From positions 154,136,759 to 154,200,758 of the forward strand of contig CATIUR010000003.1 in assembly GCA_949592205.1 (NCBI GenBank): a DNA stretch of 64,000 nt. Direction: 5' to 3'. Each line of letters opens with the position of its first letter. Position 1 is the first letter of the stretch. Positions 1 through 12,713 of the stretch are shown here, in pieces. Under the pieces are notes generated by a model. That model was not told the origin of the DNA, made no database searches, and saw nothing but the letters and a program-made list of their open reading frames with translations. The translations under genes and the position numbers were made by a program. The DNA comes from Helichrysum umbraculigerum. Taxonomy: Eukaryota; Streptophyta; Magnoliopsida; Asterales; Asteraceae.

Positions 1-116
1 TGATAAATACATTTAAAACTCAATCCATTCATATATTTTGTATCAAGTATTATATAACACAAACAAAAATATGTAAGGTCAAAGTTGAAAAGGAAAGACT
101 CAAAAAGTCAAAACAT

Positions 117-143
117 GACACTTATTCTGGGACGGAGGGAGTA
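117..143. mobile_element. Stowaway-like MITE terminus (partial)
   Basis: The segment ends in GGGACGGAGGGAGTA, the typical terminal motif of plant Stowaway-like MITEs, preceded by GACACTTATT. Its other end would lie before the window or has decayed, so element length cannot be given. Bases 1-116 are AT-rich and may be its interior. Confidence 0.5.
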
Positions 144-280
144 TTTAACAAAAATTGTATTTATTTTTTTTTTGTAAAAATTATAAAAAAGCTTTTCAAG
201 ATTATATAACAATATAATTACAATGAACGAGATTGCAAAGACTTGAGAAATCTCAAGTCTTTACACTCTCTTTTATCAGG

Positions 281-438
281 TGTTTTAAAAACCGGTTTTT
301 TTACTGAACTGGATTTCTTCCCGATCCCGGTTTAAGCCGGTCGAACCGGTAAATTTACACTACATACATTGAACCGCTTTTCATCTTGATTCCGGTTTAA
401 CCGGTTCGACCGGCCGATTTAAACCGGTTTTTAAAACA
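281..438. mobile_element. 158-bp MITE with AACCGGTT-rich inverted repeats
   Basis: The ends are perfect 18-bp inverted repeats (TGTTTTAAAAACCGGTTT and its complement). The interior repeats AACCGG and CCGGTT in both orientations. A diverged relative lies at 58990-59155. No transposase; the superfamily is not decided because no target duplication is obvious. Confidence 0.65.
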
Positions 439-823
439 TTGTGAATAGCTTTTTTTTGTGAATAGCTTTTTTTTGTTGTAGAAATGACTTTTATAAAGAT
501 TTTTTAGAAAAGCTTTGTGGAAAGCTTTACAAAAATCCTCATTGCCCATGCTCTAAACTAGTACTTAGTAAATACATGCGCTATGTGACAGATACAATTT
601 TTAAGATTGACCAAGAAATATTGCGATTAACTTTTTCACAGTTTACACGCATAATATGTCTTATTATTAGCTTGGTCATATTGAAGCTCAGTCCTCTGAT
701 AATAATGGAAATCAAGATTTATGTTGTTATCAAATTCTTTTAACAGAATAAGGATAAGGAGTATGATACATATTTTATGTTTGATCCTAACAAGTTGAAA
801 TTTATCTTGATAACTACCTTATT
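439..823. other. Intergenic, AT-rich
   Basis: No gene is visible. The stretch begins with a short tandem duplication of a GAATAGCTTTTTTTTGT unit (about 443-476); the rest is unstructured AT-rich sequence. Confidence 0.6.
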
Positions 824-1722
824 TAGGGCCTGTTTACATACACCTTAATGGGCTGGAGTGAATGGGAAGCTTATTCGGTCAGCAAGAGAGGTGTTTACTT
901 GGAGCTTAAATAATTAAGATGCCTTACCCAAGAGATTATTGGGTCAAGTGAAAAACCACATTCGTCCAGATACAATCGTCTCATTTTCCCCAATTACCCT
1001 TTCCTCTTCCTTATTGGTTTATCTTCTTCATCTAAATTGTATACTTCTCAAGAATCACCATGACCGTTGTGTTTGCTCCATCAGTCCGTTAGCATCCTCC
1101 CTCCATCAACAACTGCCATCTACCATCTTCTCCGTCAACAACCACCCCACAATCATCTCCGTCAAATTAGGGTTTATGATTTCGACCAAAAAATTAGAAA
1201 ATTGAAAGGAAAAAACAAAATAAAAGAGTAGTTAATATGATCGTATCAAATGGGTTTATATTATAATTTATATTCATTGTTTAAAAAGTGTGAGCAGTAG
1301 GTCTGAGAAAAGAAAATAAAGAAAGTTATATTTTGGATGAGATTGTATGAGCTCTATATTCATTCATTTGTATAAAGTTGAATTGTATATTCTTTATGAG
1401 TGTTGATTAGTTATCGTTATTATCGGTATTACCTGAGATTGAAAATGAAGTTTCAGTTTTGACGGTGCGATGGTGGCGTTCTTGACGGAATGTTTTATAT
1501 TTTATGGTAGCTCATCTTGTTCTTTGATTGTTAACCAGAAAAAACATGAAAAAATTATTTAGATCAGGGTATAATAGTCATTTTAACCATTCAGACGGTC
1601 ATTCAACATAGAAAGTAAACAACATTATTCATTCACAACTTTATCCATACTGTCATCACATATCCATATAGCCAGTTATACCCATATATGACTTAATAAA
1701 AAAAAAGGTAAACAACCCCTTA
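824..1722. mobile_element. Possible hAT-like MITE (about 0.9 kb)
   Basis: The left end TAGGGCCTGTTTAC and the complement of the right end (AAGGGGTTGTTTAC) look like imperfect terminal inverted repeats of a hAT-like family. I could not find a matching 8-bp target duplication, and the short ORF at 939-1205 has no recognisable domain, so the boundaries are tentative. Confidence 0.3.
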
Positions 1723-4571
1723 CTTAAAATTAATTGAGCAATGTTATGCTTACAAACAAATGCATACTAAAAATGTTTACAAAATGATTTATCATCATCA
1801 CAATGGTTCACTTTTTATCTTTCTTCTTTCTCTCTATTCATCTCAATGGGTCCACATCATTTTGTATCAATTTTTTTGTAAAACTTTTGTATGTAAATCA
1901 TTTATCAAATTATTATATTTTTTCCTTTTTCCCTATGCAATACTCCGACAGTTTTATAATAATTCACTTTCACTTTTACATATATGATTGATATTGAGAC
2001 ATCCAAGGACTAGAATAACTTAAGTGAATATTTAGTAGGAAATACATTTTACTTATCATTGGGTTATTTCCTAATACGAATGCTATTTTATGGACCATAT
2101 TACATTCGCATTTATTATATAAATTGATTTTGCATATTATAGGTCTTTTCCAAAATTTGTTATAGGTAGTTTTCTCATTTTTGTTGTAGCTAGGAGTAAT
2201 TGTGTCATTTTGGATCTTTAATTGTGTAAGGTATGGAAGAAACTGTGTAAAAGATTTATTAGGGAGAAAGATTACTAGGATAAAATCGGTTAGGTTGTAA
2301 AGATTTATATCTAACGTATAATTTACAATCCGATTGCATTTGTCACAAAAAAATCATAAAATACTTACTAAAACACTCGCTCAAACTCGAAATGGTGGAC
2401 TAATTTTTTAACCACTTTTGAAAATGACCCATGTTTTAAGTTGGGTTAGCTATTTATCGCCTTTAACCACTATATGAATTTCAGTCGGATCGATGCCTTC
2501 TAGCAAATTGATAAGTAGTAATGGTGACTGCCCACATACCGTACTATAAGGACATTATATGAAAGACAATGTTTATTTTGACTTAGTGGCCCGCTCAAAA
2601 TAGTGTATGTCCATAACGGGAAACTTGACAATCGACTAAGCAATGCGCATTAAAACTGGCCCTGAAGTTAGCAGCCCATAAAAATTAAACTCGAGTCTTC
2701 ATTAAATATAATCAAGACTCCACTACTAAATTACCCTTTTGGGTCAATCGGATCTACGGCTCTCATGTGAATTACACATATGTAGTACTTAGTTGACCTC
2801 TTAAGTGACCACTTCGTATCTTGGACCACGTAAATTAAACACAATTGATAAACCCAAAGCTAAAAAGAGTGTGGTGTAGGCTCGGACCTTTGTACAATTG
2901 TACGATTATATCTCCGACTTTTTATCAAAAACGATATTGTTTCTTAATAAAAGTTGATATTTCATCGTAAGTAGGTTCATTAAATATTAACTTATTAAGT
3001 ATCAAGTATAAAAACTATGATAACATAGCATTATCATTATATTATTTCGGTATTACTATTAGAAACTGGAACCACGTAGTAGTTTATTTTTATTGTTATT
3101 TATAAAGAAAGACAACACATATTAAAAGTTAATCGGTTGGGCCGTTGGGCTAATAAGGTATCTTTCTCGCCTAAGGCCCAATGAGGTACAAGCCGATTTG
3201 GACTACAGATAGTACATAAAAAATAGACATGATTGGTGTGTATATATAAAAAAGAAAAAAGAAGATAGATAATAGATAAAAGAAAAAATGATGTATGTAT
3301 AATACTACGTATTACCATATTGTCAATCCAAATTTCAAATGGCACAAGATCAGCTTCACATGATTATAGTGTACACTCAAAATTATTCGTGATAGGTATA
3401 TTAATAGTATATATGTGACATCAATCTTTATATCTATATCTATATCTATAATAAATTAAATGAAAGGTAAATCGAAGATAATTGTAGATTTTATCAACTT
3501 TAAAACAAAATACAATAATGACAAATGCTTTCGGCTCGATTTCTTTTCTAAATGAGAAAATTGGGCGGCAAACCGATAGGTTGTAGCCAAACATCAACAC
3601 ATCAAATAGATAGCGAGGAGCCGAGATGACTAAAAATGAATGTATAGTTGAACTAAGCAATATGATGACAAAATTTTGATGGGTGAATGAGGGGCATAAT
3701 GCCGAAAAAATGGCAATCACATCAATATGATTGAATTGTGTTATACTACTAGGCTTCTAGCAGTATAGTACTAGTATTATCATGTTTTTAACCGAAGTGA
3801 ATCACATTATTCATCATAGTTTCCTAAAAAGACGTTGAAAACTTGAAATTACATTTGAAGGGATCGGTTGTTTATTGACAGCTACTAATGATTCATTGAA
3901 AACCAATAAATGTAAGTGTAATAATTCAAGCTGAAATATGTGTATCTCGTTAACTAATGGTGCTTTTAGTTAAGGAAAATTAAATTCATTATTTCTTTTT
4001 CATTTTTCTAGAGTTTTGTATCCTTGAAAAACTAAAGGAATATAGAACACACGTTCAAATGTAAGGGATGCAGTTTTCATTTTTCAAAATAAGAAATGAA
4101 GGTGACTATAAATCATTAGATCCATTTTTCTTAGAAAACTTCTCTTGAAAATCACAATTTGAACACGTTCTCTAATTTTTCAGTTTTCTTAGAAAATTTT
4201 TCAGAAAAATGGAGAAGTTTTCCGTAACTAAACACACCATAAACTTCTAATATAATGCCGGAACTTAAAAAAAATCTAGATCAAGTCTTCTATAACATCA
4301 ATGTACTAATTCCATTATAAAGTTAGCTTTAACTATTTTTCATCACCAATCAGGTATCTATGATATTACTACTTACACATGTTCCTTTTCTTTTTTCGAA
4401 GTCTAGTGATAAATACTATGTCACCGAACTTTTTTTTTTCCTGTCTAAAAATAATTGGCGGGCCTCTTTTCTACATCAAATTTAACATCGGTTTTAAAAG
4501 TTAACATCGAGCTTAACATAGGTTCACTCCTTATGTTCGACCATTGTGATACATGATAACCCAAAGGCTAG
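1723..4571. other. Intergenic, AT-rich, no gene seen
   Basis: Short ORFs occur on both strands but none resembles a protein and none has plausible splice partners. A TATATC microsatellite lies near 3427-3446. Around 4005-4245 there is a weak foldback (GAACACACGTTCAAAT against ATTTGAACACGTTCTC), probably an old MITE. Confidence 0.55.
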
Positions 4572-4697
4572 TGATATATACAACAAACTTTTTAATTCGT
4601 CCACTAACTTTTATACATATTGATGCAGTATTTTACAATACTGTAATGCATATCCTTATTCTTGGTGCATGAATCAAAAAGTGTGTTGTATATATCA
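4572..4697. mobile_element. 126-bp MITE, TGATATATACAACA family (copy 1)
   Basis: Inverted ends TGATATATACAACA / TGTTGTATATATCA bound a palindromic interior. Similar elements occur at 38059-38178 and 42851-42973, which supports a real small family. Confidence 0.6.
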
Positions 4698-5576
4698 ACA
4701 CCCTAACCCAAACGTATCTTAATCATATTTAGATTAGCTTGTAACCCGCAACTCTGCAAGTTATATCTATCAATTATATACCGGAGAAGTAAGTATAAAC
4801 AAACCAAAAGACATTTCTCATCCGTTTAGGTGGTCTTGGTAGTAATGGCGGAGGTCAATGAGTTGGTTAAATTTGAAACGCAACCAATTTTATTTGTAAA
4901 ACATTATTAACCCATCAATCGCTATTATATAAATGGCAACTCATCACAATGCACAAGTCGCATTTCATGCATATCATCCACCCACGCAACGATTCAAACA
5001 CTTGTCCCATTAATCACCCATCATCTTCCCCTTTTTAATTCAATCTTTCCTCCTAGGTCTCTTTCCATTCTTTTATCTTTTCTCACATATTAAATGGACC
5101 CGGACATACATACAAAGTTCATATATATATAAATATCAACAACCCAATCACAAACATCCTCAGTCTTATACCATTCAATTCATGCTAATACCTAATAATA
5201 TCCAATTATTAGGTAACCTTATCATATTTCGTCAATCATATTGCTAAGACTTGCTTCATGCTATATAGTATATACTGTAAGAATTTATTTAAATGATCGA
5301 GTATAGTTCTATAACAAGAACATAAATCATATAACTTATAATACACCAAATTCGTAGAATATAGATGATTCTCAAACACATATATATACATAACAATGTA
5401 AATAAATATACGACAATACAGTATAGGTATTATATAGATTATAGATCTAATCTATATATATATACTACATTATAACGCACACATACACTACTATAAAAAT
5501 ACCATGACTTGGATTATTCAATATCGCATAATAATTTTATAAATAACTCGAAACGAACACATTCACTCCATAAGAA
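4698..5576. other. Downstream flank of the PB1 gene
   Basis: AT-rich sequence 3' of the minus-strand PB1 gene, presumably including its 3' UTR and polyadenylation region. It has many ATATAT runs. No other gene is seen. Confidence 0.5.
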
Positions 5577-7052
5577 TCATATAGAGCCTTGAGATATCTT
5601 GGTTGGAGCAATTACCTTACCATCTTGACTCAATGTTCCTGGTGCTACTCCCATTGCTTGATGATACTGATGTGTATTCTGCTGCAACGGTTGTTGTGCT
5701 TGCTGATGTGGTGTTACCATAGCCCCCTGCGCAGTATAGTAAACATGCCTACCAACACCGTTATCATACGCCACTTGACCATAACTTCCATCGGTCATCC
5801 CAGCCGTTGACTGAACCATCCTAATCCCTTCCGGTTTTTGTACTTGTGGTTGTGGAGTGAATACAGGTTGTTGTTGTTGTGGCGCTACCGGTTGTGCCGG
5901 TTGCATGGCGTTATACACCGGCTGTTCACGGTAAACATCCGACGGCATCCTCTGAAATGCATAGTAACCTTGAGGTTGACCTTGGCCGTGGCTGACCGGA
6001 CCGGTAACGGGTCTAGCCATAGGAGCGTGATACATATTAGATGGAGCAGGTACCATATAAACCGGTTGCTGATCGGATGAAACATTAGACGCCGCGAATC
6101 CGCCGGAAATTTGATATCCAGGTGCCGGCGACGGTACGTTTCCAGGTAACGTCGTCGTAGCTAATTTTTCCGCCGTTCGTTGTACGTAATAATCTCCGGC
6201 GTATTCATCACTCTGTCTCCGGTACATATTTTGTTGTTGTAATTGCTGCTGTTGTTGTAATTGTTGTTGATCTTCTGTAATTCGTAACCGTCTTAGATCC
6301 TGGATGTGTTTCTGGATCCGATCCGATTCGATTGCACGTTCATCTAAAACGGTAACGTCAGGTTCATGATGACGAACCGACGGATCTGCGATATTAACAT
6401 CTCGAACTATCGGAACCTGTACCGGCATCGCCACCGGCGTCGGAACCGGCACCGGTATCGGAGCTACACCTTTCTCCGAACCGAACAGGAAATCAGCATT
6501 TCCAGCCGACTGAACCGGACCGGAATTCAGCGCATCAACGAAACGGTCACGTTCCGATCTTCCTTCAGTGGATCCAAAACTATGTGCCGGACTTTGAACA
6601 GTAACAGAATTCATAACAGGAAATAGAAATACCCTCAATCTCGCCGGTTTAGGTGACGCTCTGTTTAATCGATCGTATTCATTCATCATGTGATCGAGAT
6701 CGTCATCGTTCGTGACGGAAATCAACGCGTCGAGATCTTCACCAGGCAATTGATACTTGAAACACATGTCTGAATCACATAACGTTGATAATTTCATAGC
6801 GAGAACGTTGAATTTAATCGTACGATCAACGGCTAAGATTTTAGTTTCACCGCCGATGTAAGCTAGCTGGTTATCGTGAGGTCTAGGGTGAATTTTACCG
6901 CCATAACTGCACATAAGCTTGACTTTATAGTTGTTATTGTTTGTGGCGTTTGATTGATCGTCCCATGGCAGTGGATTATCAAAGTCGATTTCACGTGATC
7001 GTGGTGAAGACCCGCCGGATTCAGGGTAGGAATTATAGGAGTAGTTTTCCAT
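5577..7052 (-). CDS. PB1-domain (octicosapeptide/Phox/Bem1p) family protein, 491 aa, single exon
   Basis: An uninterrupted 491-residue protein. Residues about 43-145 form a PB1 domain: it starts with KVKLMCSYGGKI, carries the basic stretch used by type II PB1 domains, and has the acidic segment VTNDDDLDHMMNEYDRL before the closing RLRVFLFP strand. The rest is low-complexity: a Pro/Val run near 195-215, a poly-Gln tract near 262-275, and a Gln/Pro/Tyr-rich C-terminal half. This is the usual layout of the plant-specific single-domain PB1 family. PB1 domains mediate protein-protein binding; the cell role of this family member is not known to me. The start is well placed (CCCATGG context), with a pyrimidine-rich leader at 7053-7150. 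No introns are needed, and 491 aa is a normal length. Confidence 0.93.
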   Translation of the reverse strand: MENYSYNSYPESGGSSPRSREIDFDNPLPWDDQSNATNNNNYKVKLMCSYGGKIHPRPHDNQLAYIGGETKILAVDRTIKFNVLAMKLSTLCDSDMCFKYQLPGEDLDALISVTNDDDLDHMMNEYDRLNRASPKPARLRVFLFPVMNSVTVQSPAHSFGSTEGRSERDRFVDALNSGPVQSAGNADFLFGSEKGVAPIPVPVPTPVAMPVQVPIVRDVNIADPSVRHHEPDVTVLDERAIESDRIQKHIQDLRRLRITEDQQQLQQQQQLQQQNMYRRQSDEYAGDYYVQRTAEKLATTTLPGNVPSPAPGYQISGGFAASNVSSDQQPVYMVPAPSNMYHAPMARPVTGPVSHGQGQPQGYYAFQRMPSDVYREQPVYNAMQPAQPVAPQQQQPVFTPQPQVQKPEGIRMVQSTAGMTDGSYGQVAYDNGVGRHVYYTAQGAMVTPHQQAQQPLQQNTHQYHQAMGVAPGTLSQDGKVIAPTKISQGSI

Positions 7053-7349
7053 GGGCGTATTTTAGCAGGGAACAGGGGGAAGCATGAAGAGCGATTGGGG
7101 GGGTTAAGTTAGTCAGTGTAGAGGTTGAATGTGGAAATTTTGAGGAACCTAGGGAAGTGGAAAATGGGCTTTTTATCTTGGTTTTTGTCTTAAAATATAT
7201 TTTAATAAATATCTATCTAATTATAAATAGTTTAATGTTTGGACAAAAGTTTGGAAATTAATGAAAATAATTTGTTTGATTAAAAATCATGTTAACTTGC
7301 ACTCTATAATGACGACTTAGGATTTATTATTATGGATGATGTATCAATA
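7053..7349 (-). promoter_or_regulatory. 5' leader and promoter region of the PB1 gene
   Basis: On the minus strand the first 150 bases upstream of the ATG are pyrimidine-rich, with a C run and CCCTAGG, consistent with a 5' leader. A possible TATA-like AAGATAAAAAG lies near 7170. Assignment is by position only. Confidence 0.4.
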
Positions 7350-7530
7350 CGGGTGTAAATGAGTCAAGTCGAGCCGAACGTCAGAACTCAAGTTAAGTTC
7401 GTTTGAAATTGAGAGTGCTCGAGCTAGCTATAGAATCGCTCTGAACCTAATATGTAAAGTTTAAACTCGACTCGTTAGATATTATACATGTGTTCGTTCG
7501 GCTCGAACTCGACTCGTTTATTACATAATA
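7350..7530. mobile_element. hAT-like MITE fragment (GAGTCGAGC-rich family)
   Basis: Begins GGGTGTAAATGAG and is filled with CTCGAGCT and GACTCG motifs, like the better preserved element at 41528-42140. No intact pair of ends. Confidence 0.4.
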
Positions 7531-8386
7531 TACTCCGTATTGTTTATTCTTGTTGTAAAAAAAGTAAATAACGTTTCAAATTATAAAATAGGACAATTAA
7601 TAATGATGATTACATATTCATTTAGATAACATATTTTGATATTTAAAAACCATGATGAATATAAAAAATAGTGGGTAATAAATATGGATTTGTGTTTGGA
7701 ATGGAGGTAGTCGTGTCGATGATAGTTTGGGGAGCTGGAAGTGGTGGGATCCAGTGAGGAAAGCAACGCCACATGCAAACACCCAACTTGATTGTTGCCA
7801 GGTGGAAACGGAAATTTATTTCAGGACCAGGACCAGGACCAGGTCCAATGGTGATCCTAATAGTCCACATGGCTACATGATTTATCATGTATCCGATTAT
7901 TTTTAGTCACCTTCACGTTATATTTTATCAAACAAAAGTTTCCTTATATATGTTGGACGGAGTTTGTTTGCTTATATCACCTGAGTTTCTTTTATAATAG
8001 TAATGATGATTTTGGTTTCTTAATATTTTTCATTTATATTTTTCATACTAATATCAAATAAAAATCCTGGCTATAAAAATGAAAATGGTTAATAAATACA
8101 ATAGAAATGAAAATAAGAATATAATATAAACCTAATAATAAAAATAAATCTCTTGAAATTAATATTAATACATAATGACAACGAAACTAATAACAATAGT
8201 ACAATACCATTATTTTTTAATTACTAGTGACACTAATAATAATATTCATATAAATAATTTGCCACGTCAAAAAGTAGCTACATTTATTTTACACAATTGA
8301 TACCAAGATTCCTGTTAATACTTAATTAGTTAAAAATACTCCTGTAGTTACCACGTAACACAACAAACAAATTATAGAAATAATAA
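7531..8386. other. Intergenic, AT-rich
   Basis: No gene. A short CCAGGA hexamer repeat lies at about 7824-7844. The final bases TAA (8384-8386) form one target duplication of the element that follows. Confidence 0.55.
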
Positions 8387-8484
8387 GAGTACTCGGAGTG
8401 GAAGAATTCTCGTCGCCGTTCACCTCTCAGAACGCCGTGGGACGGCGTTCCCCCATTCCGGGACAACGTTCCCACCGGCGTTCC
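8387..8484. mobile_element. PIF/Harbinger-like MITE, left part
   Basis: The left inverted repeat GAGTACTCGGAGTGG (8387-8401) pairs with CCACTCCGTGTGCTC at 35621-35635. Both are bordered by TAA, the 3-bp target duplication expected of PIF/Harbinger. The element (about 0.6 kb in total) is split by insertion of retrotransposon C, whose GTTCC target duplication is at 8480-8484 and 35134-35138. Confidence 0.65.
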
Positions 8485-9094
8485 TATAACACCCCTCGTT
8501 TATTTTAAACAATTAATATAATATTTGCAGTTCGGAAGCGTAGATTTCAAACATACTATCAATTTCATTATAATGTCAATAAACTTTTTTTTTTCAAATT
8601 TAATACATGACATTTCAACAAACTCGGTGTTATATAATTCAAAACATTTCTTTCGTTATCAAAATAACATCAGAGTAAAAGCATGTCAAGCATTCCATCA
8701 ATTCCAAACACTTCCTGCCCTGCCTAATATGTCCCATCTATTTTAACCTGCAGGAAGAACTGTGGTACGGTTAGCATAAAGCTAAGTGAATGAAACTATA
8801 AACAACAGTCCAACTTAGCACAACAACCTGTTTACATCAAATAACAATAAACAGTCAATCATCATGAGGATCGGTGGTTCCTGAGATACCTTTATACCGG
8901 TATGGTACTCAAAGAACACTTATCAATCATCTGTATTGGCCTATACAGAATTACCGATGACTTGTTGTCAATCACATACGACCTAGATCTTTAAACCAAC
9001 ATTTCAAGTTTCAAGATCTCTTGTCGTCTACAACAACAACCAAGTCCAACCATCCATTCAAGTTGACCTCAGAATCTTACATACTAGCTCAAAC
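8485..9094 (-). repeat. Element C 3' LTR, distal 610 bp
   Basis: This is the end of the C LTR, closing in GGGGTGTTATA on the minus strand. It matches 33374-33985 closely. It is cut off from its proximal part (17679-18832) by insertion of A and by the inversion. CAAAC at 9090-9094 is the complement of the GTTTG duplication at 18828-18832. Confidence 0.9.
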
Positions 9095-9202
9095 TATAAC
9101 ACCCCTCGTTTAATTATAAACAATCATATAATAATTGCGACTCGGAAGCGTATATTTCAAAACATACTATCAATGTTTTACATTACTTAAAATGTCACTA
9201 AA
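9095..9202 (-). repeat. Element A third LTR, terminal 108 bp
   Basis: Matches the last 108 bases of the A LTRs (20716-20823). It ends at TTTAG (complement of 9198-9202), where a D element inserted. Together with about 55 bases at 28139-28193 it accounts for the tail of a third A LTR. Confidence 0.85.
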
Positions 9203-11765
9203 TGTAACACCCCCAAATTTAGTGATTTGCGGAAGCATACTTGGGTGTTACTAATCAATATACAAAGCACAAGATATACAGCAAACGACCTCTAAATGAG
9301 ACGTTTTGTAAAATAATTACATTTCATAAATAAATCGTTTGAAAACATATAGTTTTCTTTACAAAAATAAGTAAGCCTAGAGTCCGCGTATGTGGCGGGA
9401 GATTCTATTACATAACCATAGTTACAAAAGATAATGCCAAAGAATCTCCGTTAAATGCAATTTGGAAATCATGCGACTCTAGCTAGTAATCCTGGAGTGA
9501 TCCTACTCCGTAAGTGTACCTGAGAATACATGCTAAAAAGGGTCAACCAAAAAGGTTGGTGAATCTCACAGGTTTATCAGTAAATAATCAGTTTGAACAC
9601 AAGATTTCATCAGTAGTGCCCGTAGGCGTAAAATCAGCAATTTCAGTCCAGAAATCGTAAACCAGTATTTGCAATCCCGCAAATGTAAGTAAGTAAGTTT
9701 ATACCGTTGCCATGAGGCTCATAATCGAAGCTTAACCCGTAAGTAATAAGTTTGCTCCCGTGACATGCTCGTAAATGAGCAAGCATCAGCAACGAATAAG
9801 TAGTCACCCGTTTATACGTGTAAATCAGTACGTGGCAGCGCTACTGCCCCGGGTGGGGAGGGTCATTTCCCTAATGGATCCATTAACTAGTGTTCGCGCT
9901 TAAGTCCATAACTAACGATATATGATGGAGAGACTTCTGTAAATAGTAAGTAACTCATGCAATTCCGTTTGGTATAGTAAACAGTTTAGTACTTGTGTTC
10001 AAGAAAAATAAGTAGCATGTATCTCCCCCAATAGGATAAAACAGTAAAAGTGGGCCCGTAAGACTCACCTGAGTCTTTGCAAGTACGTTTATATCAATAA
10101 ACGAGTAAGTAATATCAACCGTAGGTTCTCCGAACCCGTAACCTTCAAATGCCTAAACATATAAAGTTAAGTAAGTAGATGTCTCGCAAGACCATCTAGG
10201 CTAGTTGTTTACACAACTCATTATGTCCAAGTGTTTGTTTAGTAATCCGTTTGTAGTTTGAAAACAAATATGGCCCGTTGGTGACGGTTTGTAATAATGA
10301 TTCAAAGTGTTATCATTATATGTATCGTTGAATCAGGTTTCGTTATTTGTAAGTGTTCAACACTTAGTGTGAAAAGTATTTACAACATTTAATGACGGGG
10401 GTCCGGGGGCAGCGCCCCTGGTAGCGGGGTCCAAGGGGCGGCAGCCCCTGGCGGGGTCCAAGGGGCAGAGCCCCTGGCTGGGGTCGAGCTGCCAGGTCAG
10501 CTTGGAAAATTTTTATTTCTACTATATTACTTTGACGAAAAACGCATCTGGATCTGAATTTGGGTAAAATCAGGTGTTAAAATCTTGGTTCCGACACTTA
10601 GTAAAAATCTGTGTTTTTCTAGTCTCTGGTTTGTGCGACGTAGCATGCGACGTTGCAAGCGACGTAGGGTGCGACGTGGGCTTGTACGTCGCATGATGCG
10701 ACCTTCGCAAATCAATGCGACGTAAGGGGCTGCGTCGCTAGTGCGACGTTGAGATTTTTGTGCGACGTAGGTCGCGACGTCGCTAAGTGCGACGTTGGCC
10801 ACTTAATGCGACGTTGGTAACGACGTCGCTATGTGCGACGTTGTGAGGTGTATTGCGACGTTTTGAGCTACGTCGCAGATAGCCCAGCGTCTCTGCGACG
10901 TAGCGGTCTGATCGGAAATTGGTGGCCGGAAAATCGGTCGAAAAACTTCCGTTAGGTCCAAATCTTTTACCCAACCCATTTTTGGACATTTTAAGCATAT
11001 ATAAACCATAAAAACGTAAAAATGAGTAAAAACGGAGAGTTTCGGGTTTTGTCGGAAACTTACAAAACGTCGGATCGAAAATCCGAAAAGATGGAAAGGT
11101 AGATCGGGATGCCGTGGTTCTTTTATTCCAAAGGAGTGGTGTGATCCGGTGTCGTTTCGTGTTGTTATTTGGCGATTTATGGTAATGGTGGTGGTTTTTA
11201 AATTAGAGAGAAAAGAGAGAAAGAAAGAGAAAGAAATGAGAAAATGAAAAGGAGAGAAAAGGAGGTGGGAGGTTAAGCCTCCCATTTTCAGTCCGCGCCT
11301 CCGCGCTCCGTGCGGTGTTCGTTTCCTCCGTCGTTTAAATGTTAAATCAAGCAGTTATATTTTTAAAAGGTGACGGGAATATTTTAATGAAATACCTTGA
11401 AATTAATTATAAAGACATTTGTCGAAGTATTAAAATTTTTAACTCGCGTTTAATACGTATTCGTTAAATTATTCAGAATGTCGTCGCGATATTATAAATA
11501 ATGTTTGTTCGCTGTGTATTTTATATAATAAAATACGTTCTCATTATTTAGGTAAGTTTCTGTCACCAACGTCCAAGTAACTGTGTCGGACTCCGTCCGG
11601 TTAATTCGTACGATTAATCCAAATCGCGTAAGTACACTCATATATATATATAAATCACCTTATATATATACAAATAGAGTCTGCAATTAGTCCTATTACA
11701 TACTAATTACAACTAGTTACAATTAATTAGGCATAATTAATTATCCTAATTTAGCAGGTGTTACA
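9203..11765 (-). mobile_element. Solo LTR of family D (copy 1, 2563 bp)
   Basis: Runs from TGTAACACCTGC to GGGGGTGTTACA on the minus strand, with no interior and no second LTR, so a solo LTR. It is an almost exact inverted copy of 28194-30754; the 2-bp length difference is one TA unit near 11641-11652. Its flanks do not match each other: TTTAG lies on one side and GATAT on the other. The D copy at 28194 has the same two in the opposite arrangement. It contains a GC-rich block (about 10395-10490) and an array of ACGTCGC motifs (about 10620-10905). ORFs inside it are not protein-like. Confidence 0.9.
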
Positions 11766-11824
11766 ATATCATTGTTGTAAACTATGAGAGAGTAAAGTAA
11801 TAACTTTGAAAATGAATGGTATGA

Positions 11825-11919
11825 AGTGACCTGAGAATAAAGTGTGACTAACATAATATGACGACGTCTGGCCAACGTATTTATATTATGCCATTTCACA
11901 TGGAGTTGTTGAGGTTACT
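11825..11919 (+). other. Conserved hairpin segment (element B copy)
   Basis: Outer arms AGTGACCT and AGGTTACT pair with one G-U, and inner arms AACATAAT and ATTATG pair. The same architecture is seen at 22039-22133, 32192-32286 (minus) and 49131-49225. Role unknown; RNA packaging or dimerisation is a guess. Confidence 0.6.
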
Positions 11920-12467
11920 AAGTACCATATAAAGTTAAGTGGTTTTAAAATATTAGGTAAGATATGTTGATCTGTAATTGATAAATAATCATAGATGGAC
12001 TCATATGAAAGAGTGATAAACCATTAAGTTGTTGTTTAATGTGGTACCGGTGGTACAAGAGATATGTATATAGTTAATTGCAACTAGTAGTCTTTAAAAG
12101 ATGATTTAAGCGAAATAGAGGTCAGTTGATTGTGAATAATATTGAGTTAATATTTTTGGATGGGTGATTAATGACAACATCTTGTGTTGTAGAAATACCA
12201 TTGATGATGTTTGGTATTAACAGATGTTGTTTAGCATCCAAATTGGTGTGATGTGATGCTAGTTGATTACATGATAATAATTTTAACTATAAAATTTGAC
12301 CTCTACATAGGGCTTATTAGATATTCTTATATGTTGATGATTATATGATTGTGGATTCCTGCCGAGTAAAGGATTTCATATAAGCAAGTTGTGTTTATAA
12401 TTACCAGTGTAAATTAGTAAGTTTAATCAGTTGCCAAAAGTAGAGAATTCTAGCAAAGTTGTTAGCT

Positions 12468-12508
<41 letters not shown>

Positions 12509-12604
12509 TACTAGCTAACTTATTAGTTACGAAATAAATTTTATATAGTTGTTAGCAAAGTTGCTAGTTGTTAATGTGTATGTTGTAGTAGTCAGTACCA
12601 CTTA

Positions 12605-12611
12605 TTGATGC

Positions 12612-12663
<52 letters not shown>

Positions 12664-12713
12664 GCTGTTGTTGTTGCTGTTGTTGTTGCTGTTGTTGTTG
12701 CTGTTGTTGTTGC

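Noticed and set aside
10803..11285. 160-aa ORF, repeated exactly at 28672-29154
   Set aside because: Both lie in the two D solo LTRs; identity reflects recent copying of non-coding LTR, and the protein is low-complexity with no domain. The same holds for the 71- and 91-aa ORFs beside it.
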